Below are positions 9,563-17,464 of a stretch of 64,000 bases of DNA, piece after piece. Position numbers and translations under genes: made by a program. The stretch is from Aquiflexum sp. TKW24L. GTDB lineage: Bacteria; Bacteroidota; Bacteroidia; Cytophagales; Cyclobacteriaceae. Position 1 is the stretch's first letter, and every line of letters begins with the position of its first letter. The stretch spans positions 1-64,000 of the forward strand of contig NZ_JAMFLG010000027.1 of NCBI RefSeq assembly GCF_023502205.1, given 5' to 3'. A model generated the notes under the pieces. The model had not been told where the DNA came from and did no database searches. It saw only the letters and a program-made list of their open reading frames with translations.

Positions 9563-10114
9563 ATGAACATTACAGCAACGCCTATCGAAGGTCTTTTTGA
9601 AATCCATCCAGTTATATATAATGATGATCGTGGATATTTTTTCGAGGCATATAGAAAGCAAGTCCTCGAATCTGTCGGAGTCGATAAAGATTGGGTCCAG
9701 GAAAACCAATCTTTTTCCAAGGTAGGTACCATACGGGGATTACATTATCAAAATGAACCCCATGCCCAGGCCAAACTTGTCAAGGTCTTAAGTGGAAAAA
9801 TCCTCGATGTGGTCGTGGATCTTAGAAAAGGGTCAAAAACCTATGGAGAAGTTTTTACAAAAATTCTAGATGACCAAAAACACAACATGCTGTATATTCC
9901 CGAAGGGTTTGCCCATGGATTTTCTGTGTTGGAAGATGCAGTATTCGCATACCGATGTTCCAATTATTATAACAAATCCAGCGAAGGAGGAGTAATATGG
10001 AATGACCCGACATTGGATATTGATTGGCAAGTGGATACACCTATAGTTTCTGAAAAAGACCAATTGCTTCCATCATTTGTAGAATTTACAGAAATGACAA
10101 AAGGAGGATTATAA
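9563..10114 (+). CDS. rfbC: dTDP-4-dehydrorhamnose 3,5-epimerase
   Basis: The 183-residue cupin-fold enzyme epimerises dTDP-4-keto-6-deoxyglucose at C3 and C5 on the route to dTDP-L-rhamnose. Typical motifs are DDRGYFFE (22-29), SFSKVGTIRGLHYQ with catalytic H61, LDVVVDLRKGS (81-91) and YIPEGFAHGF (111-120). Length is normal. RfbA, RfbB and RfbD are not in the window, so the other steps are encoded elsewhere. Its stop overlaps the next start (TAATG), with an AGGAGG ribosome-binding site just before, so it is translationally coupled to the CpsB-like gene in a polysaccharide operon. A possible TATATTTG -7 box lies at 9430-9437, far upstream. Confidence 0.95.
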   Translation: MNITATPIEGLFEIHPVIYNDDRGYFFEAYRKQVLESVGVDKDWVQENQSFSKVGTIRGLHYQNEPHAQAKLVKVLSGKILDVVVDLRKGSKTYGEVFTKILDDQKHNMLYIPEGFAHGFSVLEDAVFAYRCSNYYNKSSEGGVIWNDPTLDIDWQVDTPIVSEKDQLLPSFVEFTEMTKGGL

Positions 10115-10866
10115 TGGGATTATTTGATTTTTTGAAAAGTAAATCAAAAGAAATCAAACTTGAAAAACTGGATCTGAGCTGGATGCAGGGAGACATGCAT
10201 TCTCACCTGATTCCGGGAATCGATGATGGTTCCAAAACCTTAGAGGAATCTATCGAAATGATCAGCCGTATCCAAAATTATGGAATCAAAAAAATAGTAA
10301 CCACTCCGCACATCATGTCGGAGTTTTACAAAAATACGCCTGAAATAATCCTTGGAGGTTTGGAAAAAGTAAAACAAGGTCTTCAAATTGCCTCCATAGA
10401 CATAGAAATCAGCGCTGCAGCTGAGTATTATTTGGATGAATTTTTTCTTGAAAAAGTAAGAAATGGTGACAAGCTACTTACTGTTCACAAAAATCATGTG
10501 TTAGTGGAAACGGGCTTTGTATCAAAACCTTTGATGTTGGTGGAGATTTTTTTTGAGTTGGAAATGAATGGCTATAAACCGGTATTGGCGCACCCAGAGC
10601 GGTACCAATATCTAGCACAGGACAAAAAATTACTCCACGAACTTCTTGATCGGGATATTTTTTTCCAGATGAATCTTCTTTCTCTTACAGGTTTCTATTC
10701 CCGACATATCCAGACTTTTGCGGAATTGCTAGTCAGAGAGGGGAAAATTAAATATCTAGGGACTGATACCCACAACCACCGCTATTTAGATGCTTTAGAA
10801 AACTTGCCGGAAAGCAAATACTACGACAAAATCAGGGAAATCCCCTTGTTCAATACTCACCTATGA
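10114..10866 (+). CDS. CpsB/YwqE-type tyrosine-protein phosphatase (PHP domain)
   Basis: The 250-residue PHP-fold metallophosphatase should dephosphorylate a bacterial tyrosine kinase of the Wzc/CpsD class that controls capsule or exopolysaccharide export. Metal-binding motifs are DMHSHLIPGIDDG (H29 and H31), TPHIM near residue 70, the AAEYYLDEFF Glu, PVLAHPERY, and GTDTHNHR near the C-terminus. Length fits Bacteroidota homologues. It starts at an ATG overlapping the rfbC stop and ends overlapping the next ATG (ATGA), so the three genes form a tight operon. The cognate kinase is not in the window. Confidence 0.9.
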   Translation: MGLFDFLKSKSKEIKLEKLDLSWMQGDMHSHLIPGIDDGSKTLEESIEMISRIQNYGIKKIVTTPHIMSEFYKNTPEIILGGLEKVKQGLQIASIDIEISAAAEYYLDEFFLEKVRNGDKLLTVHKNHVLVETGFVSKPLMLVEIFFELEMNGYKPVLAHPERYQYLAQDKKLLHELLDRDIFFQMNLLSLTGFYSRHIQTFAELLVREGKIKYLGTDTHNHRYLDALENLPESKYYDKIREIPLFNTHL

Positions 10867-11828
10867 AGATACTGATAACAGGAGCTACCGGACTTTTTGG
10901 AAGTTACCTTTCAAGGAAATTTATGAAGGAGGGAGAAATCCTTGCTTTGAAAAGAGAGCACCGTTCTAAAGGATTGTTGGAAAATTCCGATTCAGGGATA
11001 GGTTGGGTAGAGGGCGATATCCTTGATCCACTTTCTTTGGAAGAAGCAATGGAAAATGTGGATATGGTTATCCATTGTGCGGGGCTAGTATCATTCAATC
11101 CTGAAGATGAAGAGGAGTTAAGAAAAATCAATGTGACAGGCACAGCCAATGTTGTGAATGCCATGCAGGCAAAGGGAGTCAAAAAACTGATACATGTCAG
11201 CTCGGTTTCAGCATTGGGGAGAATGGCTGAAGCCAAGGTGTCTGACGAAAATACCACTTGGGTAGAATCCAAACTCAATACGCCATATGCAGCCTCCAAA
11301 TACCAAGCGGAACTCGAAGTGTGGCGTGGCGTGCAGGAAGGCTTGGATGCCTTGGTGGTGTTGCCGTCAATCATCTTGGGGAAAGTAAGCGATGACAGAA
11401 GCAGCACCCAGATCTACCATTATGTACTGGAGGAAAGTAAATACTATCCAGCAGGCACCCTCAACTTTATCGATATCCGGGATGCCGTAGACATTACTTA
11501 CCAACTATACAAAAAAAATCTTTGGGGTGAAAAATATATCCTTAACCATAGTGCTGTGCTTTACAAGGATTTTTTCAACACCATGGCTAAAATTTTCGGA
11601 AAAAAAGCCCCTTCAAAAAAAGTTAGCCAATTTCAAATTAAGCTAGCCATATTTTTTATTGGGATCGGAAGACTTTTTGGATTGACCAAAAACCCACTTA
11701 ACAAACAGACAGCGATGCTTTCACAGCTTTCGATCACGATGGACAATAAGAAAGTCCAAGAGGAAATTGACTTCAAGTATCGTACTTTGGAAGAGAGTTT
11801 CAGGTGGGCAATGTCGAACGAAAAATGA
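10863..11828 (+). CDS. NAD(P)-dependent epimerase/dehydratase (extended SDR)
   Basis: The 321-residue extended short-chain dehydrogenase starts with a Rossmann motif (LITGATGLFGSYL) and has IHVSSVSALGR followed by the YAASKYQAE catalytic motif (Tyr and Lys four residues apart). The family acts on nucleotide sugars, dihydroflavonol-like substrates or sterols. Its position after rfbC and the CpsB-type phosphatase suggests a polysaccharide role, but the sequence is closer to generic NAD-dependent epimerases than to dTDP-4-dehydrorhamnose reductase, so the substrate is open. It overlaps the phosphatase gene by four bases. Confidence 0.85.
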   Translation: MKILITGATGLFGSYLSRKFMKEGEILALKREHRSKGLLENSDSGIGWVEGDILDPLSLEEAMENVDMVIHCAGLVSFNPEDEEELRKINVTGTANVVNAMQAKGVKKLIHVSSVSALGRMAEAKVSDENTTWVESKLNTPYAASKYQAELEVWRGVQEGLDALVVLPSIILGKVSDDRSSTQIYHYVLEESKYYPAGTLNFIDIRDAVDITYQLYKKNLWGEKYILNHSAVLYKDFFNTMAKIFGKKAPSKKVSQFQIKLAIFFIGIGRLFGLTKNPLNKQTAMLSQLSITMDNKKVQEEIDFKYRTLEESFRWAMSNEK

Positions 11829-11975
11829 CCTTGAGACGTTTACCCATTTGAAATTTCAAAATCTAATCTTTGTGGAATTTGGCTGATATTGGCTACTTCC
11901 ATAAAAAAATAATTAAAGATGGATTTTGCGCCAAGAAATAATTTGGTATCTTAAGTAAACTATTAAAAGAAACAG

Positions 11976-13403
11976 ATGACCGGAGATTTTGATAACGATT
12001 GGGAAGAAGACAAAGAACTTGTAGAACGGTTTGAAAATTCACTTAAATCCAATTTGGATCTTTATTTTGAAGAAGAGGAATTAGAAAACATTGTCCGGTT
12101 TTATTTCGATCAGCAGAAGTATGTAAAGGCACTCAAAGCATCTGCCCATGCTTTGGAAAAATTTCCTTTTAGTGTGGAAATCAAGTTGCTGAAGGCTCAA
12201 TGCCTTATATTCAATGATGAGCTGGAAGAAGGATTGGAAATTCTAGAAAATCTTAATAACCTTTCCCCAAATAACGAGGACATCGTGTTGGCACTTAGTC
12301 AGGCTTTGATGATCAATAGCAATATCAAGGAAGCGATAGAATTGTTGGAGAATTTTTTGCCATTGGCGGAGGACAAAGCTGAAGTGTATTATACACTTGG
12401 AAACCTCTACAAGGCCAATGAAAACAATGCAAAAGCCACTTTCTATTACAAGGAATGTGTGAAAATAAGGATCAACCATGAGGATGCGTTATTCCAACTG
12501 GCAATGATCACCGAGGAGGAAGGTTCATTTGATGAAATTCTGGATTTTTATCAGGAATTCATCGATCAGGATCCTTACAGCGCCGGCGCATGGTATAATC
12601 TTGGTGTAGTGTATAATAGACTTGGCAGGTTTGAAGAGGCGATTCAGGCATACGATTATGCTTTAATCATTGATGATGCTTTTGCATCTGCCTATTTCAA
12701 TTTAGGCAATGCCTACATGAATACCAACCAATTTGAACTTGCGCTGGAGGCCTATCAAAATACAATTAATTGCGAAGGGGCAAATGCTGAAAACTGCTGC
12801 TACCTAGGGGCCGCTTATGAAAAGCTGGATCAGATTGACCTGGCTTTCAAAAATTTTAAGAAATCTGCCAAACTGGATCCTGAATATGATGATGCATGGT
12901 TTGGATTGGGGATGTGCATGCTCAAAAAAGAAAAATTTTTTGAGGCAATCCATTATTTCAAAAAAGCAATCAAACTCACCAAAGAAAATGCAACTTACTG
13001 GGTTGGTCTGGCCGATGCAGAATACAACCTTGGCAACCTTCAGGCAAGTTCAGAAGCCTATGAAGAAGCCATTACACTAGAGCCCGGGATTATCGAAACT
13101 TATGTCAATCTATCTATCATTTATTTTGACCAAAATAGGTTTGAAGAAGCTGAAGATGTGATAAAAGAAGGCATAGAAGAATTGCCTGAAGAGGCAGAGC
13201 TTTACTATAGGTTGGTTGTCTATTTGCTTAAATCAGCTAAATACAAGGAAGCCTTTTCATATCTAGAAAATGCATTAACTTTGGACTTTGGAAGACATAC
13301 GATGTTGTACGATTTGATGCCTGAAATCAAACACCAAAAGGCAATTTTCAAAATCATCTCCCAATATAAGGATGCAGATAAGTCATCCGATCTAAACAAT
13401 TAA
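11976..13403 (+). CDS. Tetratricopeptide repeat protein
   Basis: The 475-residue acidic protein is built almost wholly of TPR units, about eleven 34-residue helical pairs with hallmarks such as AWYNLGVVYNRLGRFEEA, ASAYFNLGNAYMNTNQFE and YVNLSIIYFDQNRFEEAE. There is no signal peptide, so it is probably cytoplasmic. TPR arrays are protein-binding scaffolds and give no enzymatic hint. It lies 20 bases upstream of the phosphosulfolactate synthase gene, so the two are likely co-transcribed. From memory, this order recurs in related Cytophagales, but I could not check that. Confidence 0.9.
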   Translation: MTGDFDNDWEEDKELVERFENSLKSNLDLYFEEEELENIVRFYFDQQKYVKALKASAHALEKFPFSVEIKLLKAQCLIFNDELEEGLEILENLNNLSPNNEDIVLALSQALMINSNIKEAIELLENFLPLAEDKAEVYYTLGNLYKANENNAKATFYYKECVKIRINHEDALFQLAMITEEEGSFDEILDFYQEFIDQDPYSAGAWYNLGVVYNRLGRFEEAIQAYDYALIIDDAFASAYFNLGNAYMNTNQFELALEAYQNTINCEGANAENCCYLGAAYEKLDQIDLAFKNFKKSAKLDPEYDDAWFGLGMCMLKKEKFFEAIHYFKKAIKLTKENATYWVGLADAEYNLGNLQASSEAYEEAITLEPGIIETYVNLSIIYFDQNRFEEAEDVIKEGIEELPEEAELYYRLVVYLLKSAKYKEAFSYLENALTLDFGRHTMLYDLMPEIKHQKAIFKIISQYKDADKSSDLNN

Positions 13404-13423
13404 TTACCTGAAATTCGAACTTA

Positions 13424-14194
13424 ATGAATTATGTTCTGAAGAATCTGCCGGTACGAACAGAAAAACCACGTACTACGGGGTTTACTATGGTTATGGACAA
13501 AGGCATGGGCCTCAAAGAAGCCGAATACTTTGTGGAAGCAAATAGTGATTTTGTTGACATCATCAAGTTAGGATGGGCAACTTCCTACCTTACCAAAAAT
13601 CTTGCACAAAAAATCCAGATTTATAAAGATGCAGGCGTACCTGTTTATCTTGGTGGTACCTTGTTTGAAGCATTTGTCATTAGAGGACAATTTGAAGATT
13701 ACAGAAGGGTTTTAGAAAAATTTGACTTGTCTTTTGCGGAGGTTTCTGATGGTTCTATCAGCCTCAATCACGACAAAAAGTGCGAATACATTCAGATCTT
13801 GGCAAAAGATGTGACAGTCTTATCCGAAGTTGGGTCCAAAGACGCCGCCAAAATCATCCCTCCTTACAAATGGATCGAGCAGATGCAAAGTGAGCTTGAT
13901 GCAGGTTCATGGAAAGTCATCGGTGAAGCAAGAGAAGGTGGAAATGTAGGCTTGTTCAGGGATTCGGGAGAAGTCAGACAAGGTCTTGTGGAAGAAATCC
14001 TGACCAAAATTCCTGAGGACAGAATTATTTGGGAAGCTCCCCAAAAAGAGCAACAGGTTTGGTTTGTAAAACTTTTAGGGGCCAATGTCAATTTGGGTAA
14101 TATCGCTCCAAATGAACTTATCCCGCTTGAAACCATCCGGTTGGGACTGAGAGGTGATACATTTGATCATTTCTTAGGCGCACACCTCATGTAA
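13424..14194 (+). CDS. comA: Phosphosulfolactate synthase (ComA family)
   Basis: The 256-residue TIM-barrel protein matches ComA, which adds sulfite to phosphoenolpyruvate to give 2-phospho-3-sulfolactate. Family features include FTMVMDKGMGLKEAE, FVDIIKLGWATSYL, GVPVYLGGTLFEAF, VIGEAREGGNVGL, IIWEAPQKEQQVWF and the C-terminal LRGDTFDHFL. In archaea the product feeds coenzyme M; in Bacteroidota a role in sulfonate or sulfonolipid metabolism is plausible but not shown here. ComB and ComC homologues are absent from the window. A strong terminator follows at 14203-14235. Confidence 0.9.
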   Translation: MNYVLKNLPVRTEKPRTTGFTMVMDKGMGLKEAEYFVEANSDFVDIIKLGWATSYLTKNLAQKIQIYKDAGVPVYLGGTLFEAFVIRGQFEDYRRVLEKFDLSFAEVSDGSISLNHDKKCEYIQILAKDVTVLSEVGSKDAAKIIPPYKWIEQMQSELDAGSWKVIGEAREGGNVGLFRDSGEVRQGLVEEILTKIPEDRIIWEAPQKEQQVWFVKLLGANVNLGNIAPNELIPLETIRLGLRGDTFDHFLGAHLM

Positions 14195-14202
14195 TATATT
14201 TT

Positions 14203-14235
14203 GGACTGTCCTTTTTCATGGGCAGTCCTTTTTTT
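14203..14235 (+). terminator. Intrinsic terminator after the phosphosulfolactate synthase gene
   Basis: GGACTGTCC (14203-14211) pairs with GGGCAGTCC (14220-14228), including one G-U pair, over an eight-base loop, and is followed by seven T. The next gene starts nine bases later. Confidence 0.85.
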
Positions 14236-14243
14236 GATCCATC

Positions 14244-15179
14244 ATGAACTATCTCAAAGATTATATTTTAACCTTCCTCAAAGGAATGTCAATGGGAGCG
14301 GCAGATGTCGTACCCGGTGTGTCAGGGGGATCTATCGCCCTCATTGCAGGGATTTACCAAAAGCTTTTGGACAGCATCAAGTCCATCGACAAAACTGCCC
14401 TTGGGTTTTTATTCAAATTCCAAATCAGGAATCTTTGGGAACATATAAATGGGAGCTTCCTTTTTACACTGCTTGCGGGCATCCTGACAAGTATATTTTC
14501 CTTGTCCAAGGTGATAACCTATTTGATGGAAAATCACCCAATTCCCTTGTGGTCGTTCTTTTTCGGACTGATTGTCATCTCAGCAATCATCATTCTAAAA
14601 GATATCAAAAGATGGAATTTTGGGGTATTTCTTGCACTCATTATAGGCACAGTTGCCGCTTATTGGATCACCGGATTGCCACCTACGACCACCCCTGATG
14701 CGATTTGGTTTACTTTTGTAGCAGGTGCCATAGCCATCTGTGCGATGATTTTACCCGGAATTTCTGGAAGCTTTTTATTGCTGGTCATGGGCCAATATGA
14801 AAGAATCCTTGGAGCAGTCACAGATAAAAATTTCCTGATTATTGCCGTTTTCGGTGCCGGATGTGTGGTTGGATTGCTTTCTTTCAGTAGGCTGATATCT
14901 TGGTTATTGAAGCATTATCATGCGATCACGATTGCAGTTTTATCAGGATTTATGCTCGGATCTCTCAATAAAATCTGGCCTTGGAAGGAAGTGCTTTCAT
15001 ACCGTATGTCATCAAGTGGCGACCAAAAGCCATTTTTGACAGAGAACATAATGCCCCAGAATTACCTAGAAGTAACAGGACAGGAACCTCTAGTGCTATA
15101 TGCCATCCTTGCTTTTTCTTTCGGTATTCTGTTGATATTGGGAATTGAAAGAACCGCTAATTACCTTCAAAAGAGATGA
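14244..15179 (+). CDS. DUF368 membrane protein, candidate polyprenyl-phosphate transporter
   Basis: The 311-residue integral membrane protein has about nine or ten hydrophobic helices and the DUF368 signature GMSMGAADVVPGVSGGSIALI near the N-terminus, repeated as AICAMILPGISGSFLLLVMG in the second half. Members of DUF368 (PopT) and the DedA-type UptA have been proposed to return undecaprenyl phosphate to the cytoplasmic face, recycling the lipid carrier for wall and polysaccharide synthesis. That function is transferred from the family. The stop overlaps the aroE start (ATGA). A terminator lies directly upstream, so a promoter must sit in the very short gap or transcription reads through. Confidence 0.88.
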   Translation: MNYLKDYILTFLKGMSMGAADVVPGVSGGSIALIAGIYQKLLDSIKSIDKTALGFLFKFQIRNLWEHINGSFLFTLLAGILTSIFSLSKVITYLMENHPIPLWSFFFGLIVISAIIILKDIKRWNFGVFLALIIGTVAAYWITGLPPTTTPDAIWFTFVAGAIAICAMILPGISGSFLLLVMGQYERILGAVTDKNFLIIAVFGAGCVVGLLSFSRLISWLLKHYHAITIAVLSGFMLGSLNKIWPWKEVLSYRMSSSGDQKPFLTENIMPQNYLEVTGQEPLVLYAILAFSFGILLILGIERTANYLQKR

Positions 15180-15916
15180 GAAAATTCGGATTGATAGGCT
15201 ATCCTTTGACCCACTCCTTTTCGAAGAAGTATTTTACTTCAAAATTCGAAAAAGAAGGAATTCTGGACTGTCAATACGATTTGTACGAAATCCAGGACAT
15301 ATCTCATTTCCCCAAAATCCTGTCAGAAAACCCCCTATTGGAAGGTATTAATGTTACTATTCCTTACAAAGAAAAAGTCATTCCATTTTTAGATGAATTG
15401 GACCCGGCCTGCCAAAAAATAGGAGCTGTCAACTGCATCCAAATCAAAGGAGGAAAACTCAGAGGTTTCAATACCGACTACATTGGATTCAAACAATCTT
15501 TGGAATCTTTCCTTGGAGAAATCAGGTCAAAAGCATTGGTACTAGGCACTGGCGGAGCTTCCAAGGCCGTGGTACAGGTACTTTCAGATTTGGGTATTCC
15601 TTTCCTCATGGTGTCAAGAAACCCTTCTCAAAATGCCAATTGGATTACCTATGGAGATTTAGAAGAAAATCGAGGCATACTCGAATCCCACCACCTGATC
15701 GTCAATACAACTCCGGTAGGAACTTATCCAAAAACCGAAGAAATGCCTGAAATCAACCTCAATTACATTACAGGGATGCATAAAGTCTACGACTTGGTGT
15801 ACAATCCAGAAAAAACTTTTTTGATGCGCTCTATGGAAGCGCGAGGTGCATTGGTAAAAAATGGATTGGAAATGCTCCAACTTCAGGCCGAGGCTGCCTG
15901 GAAAATCTGGAACTGA
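15176..15916 (+). CDS. aroE: Shikimate dehydrogenase
   Basis: The 246-residue enzyme reduces 3-dehydroshikimate to shikimate with NADPH in aromatic amino-acid synthesis. It shows GLIGYPLTHSFSKKYF (substrate loop; the usual SxSP proline is Lys here), NVTIPYKEKV with the catalytic Lys, FNTDYIGF, the Rossmann GTGGASKAV, VNTTPVG, and the C-terminal NGLEMLQLQAE. It is slightly shorter than E. coli AroE, as is common in Bacteroidota. It overlaps the DUF368 gene by four bases and is followed 29 bases later by the PLP decarboxylase. Confidence 0.93.
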   Translation: MRKFGLIGYPLTHSFSKKYFTSKFEKEGILDCQYDLYEIQDISHFPKILSENPLLEGINVTIPYKEKVIPFLDELDPACQKIGAVNCIQIKGGKLRGFNTDYIGFKQSLESFLGEIRSKALVLGTGGASKAVVQVLSDLGIPFLMVSRNPSQNANWITYGDLEENRGILESHHLIVNTTPVGTYPKTEEMPEINLNYITGMHKVYDLVYNPEKTFLMRSMEARGALVKNGLEMLQLQAEAAWKIWN

Positions 15917-15945
15917 TTTCTTTTCACATTAAAAAACCAATTGCC

Positions 15946-17202
15946 ATGTACTGGAAAAAACAATCACACGAACAAATCAAAGAAACCATATTCAATGCCC
16001 TGTCCCATAACTTGGACTACAGAGGAGACCACCCGATTCTTGGGATTCCGGGGACTTATCTGGATACGGCAGAATTTTATCCCGATGCACCATTTCTCAA
16101 AGATGCGCCCTACATGTCTGCCATGGTCCGAAATCCTAACCACATCGGTGTACATACCCTCAGTGACAAATCTGTCTTAGAGATATTTGAGGGAACCCAA
16201 AAAATCGAAAAGGACCTGATCCGTTTGGTTGCGGAAGAAATCCTCAACGGCGATCCAAACCAACAGGACGGCTATGTGGCTACCGGTGGCACAGAAGCCA
16301 ATATTCAGGCCATGTGGATTTATAGAAATTTTTTCAAAAAAGAATATGAAGCCCGACTTGGGGAAATTGGGCTGGTTTATTCTGAGGATTCGCATTATTC
16401 TATGCCCAAAGGCGCAAACCTGCTAAATTTAACCAACATCATCCTCGATGTTGATCAGGAGAATAGAATGATTTCCAAGCAATCGCTGGAATCAAAAGTG
16501 AATGCAGCGATGCAGGAAGGAATCAAATATTTCATTGTGATCGCCAACCTGTCCACGACCATGTTTGGCTCCGTGGATGACATTGACACGCTTGGAGATT
16601 ACTTTACCAATCTCAACGTCCCCTTCAAAATCCACGTGGATGCTGCTTACGGAGGGTTTATTTACCCATTTACCAATCCGATGAGCCGGTTTACTTTCCA
16701 AAATCCTTATATGAATTCCATCACTGCGGACGGGCACAAAATGCTCCAAACCCCTTACGGTACGGGGCTTTTCCTGATCCGGAAAGGATACTTTGACTAT
16801 GTCAAAACAGAAGAAGCGCAATACATCCCTGGAAAAGATTACACCGTCAGCGGTAGCAGATCCGGTGCCAATGCGATTTCCATGTGGATGATCCTTCAGA
16901 TTCACGGGTCGGAGGGGTGGAAATATAAAATGGAGACCCTTTGTGACCACACTGAGCGGATATGCAAGCGATTGGAAAGAATGGGAGTGGAATATTTCCG
17001 TAATCCCTACCTGAATATCATTGCTATAAAGGCAAAATACATATCAAAAGAATTGTCATACAAATATTACCTCGTAGCTAATTCCTATGAATTTGAACCT
17101 GAATGGTACAAAATCGTGGTAATGCCACATGTCAAGCCGGGCACGATTGACAGTTTTTTGATGGAACTCGAAGGGGAGCTTCAATCAAATCTTCGGAAAT
17201 AA
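15946..17202 (+). CDS. Group II pyridoxal-phosphate-dependent decarboxylase
   Basis: The 418-residue protein is a fold-type I PLP decarboxylase of the glutamate/tyrosine/aspartate/cysteine-sulfinate group. GGTEANIQAMW (114-124) is the cofactor phosphate loop, H150 stacks on PLP, HVDAAYGGF holds D232, and ADGHKMLQTPYG holds the Schiff-base lysine K265. The family is large and substrate cannot be fixed from motifs. Because a ComA-type sulfonate gene lies two genes upstream, cysteate or cysteine sulfinate should be on the candidate list next to glutamate, aspartate and aromatic amino acids. It follows aroE by 29 bases and is closed by a terminator at 17213-17248. Confidence 0.88.
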   Translation: MYWKKQSHEQIKETIFNALSHNLDYRGDHPILGIPGTYLDTAEFYPDAPFLKDAPYMSAMVRNPNHIGVHTLSDKSVLEIFEGTQKIEKDLIRLVAEEILNGDPNQQDGYVATGGTEANIQAMWIYRNFFKKEYEARLGEIGLVYSEDSHYSMPKGANLLNLTNIILDVDQENRMISKQSLESKVNAAMQEGIKYFIVIANLSTTMFGSVDDIDTLGDYFTNLNVPFKIHVDAAYGGFIYPFTNPMSRFTFQNPYMNSITADGHKMLQTPYGTGLFLIRKGYFDYVKTEEAQYIPGKDYTVSGSRSGANAISMWMILQIHGSEGWKYKMETLCDHTERICKRLERMGVEYFRNPYLNIIAIKAKYISKELSYKYYLVANSYEFEPEWYKIVVMPHVKPGTIDSFLMELEGELQSNLRK

Positions 17203-17212
17203 TTCTCAGGTC

Positions 17213-17248
17213 AAAAAAACCCAAAAGCAAAAACTTTTGGGTTTTTTT
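17213..17248 (+). terminator. Intrinsic terminator after the PLP decarboxylase gene
   Basis: A run of A followed by CCCAAAAG pairs with CTTTTGGG followed by seven T, over a six-base loop of mostly A. The A and T tracts make it potentially bidirectional. Confidence 0.88.
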
Positions 17249-17464
17249 ATGAATTTAAAATTTGAATTAAAATCAATTACTTGAAGAAACATGGATCCAA
17301 TTGACTGAAAAAATGTCAGTTGACTATTTACCATAAATCTAAGGATCCGCAGGGAAACAGGATCAAAAAATATTTCTAATCAATAACCACCTAAAACCAC
17401 TCATAAATAATTAAGGGAAGATTGAAGGGGATTAGGTAAATTTGAGGCATCTCGCAAGTAATCT

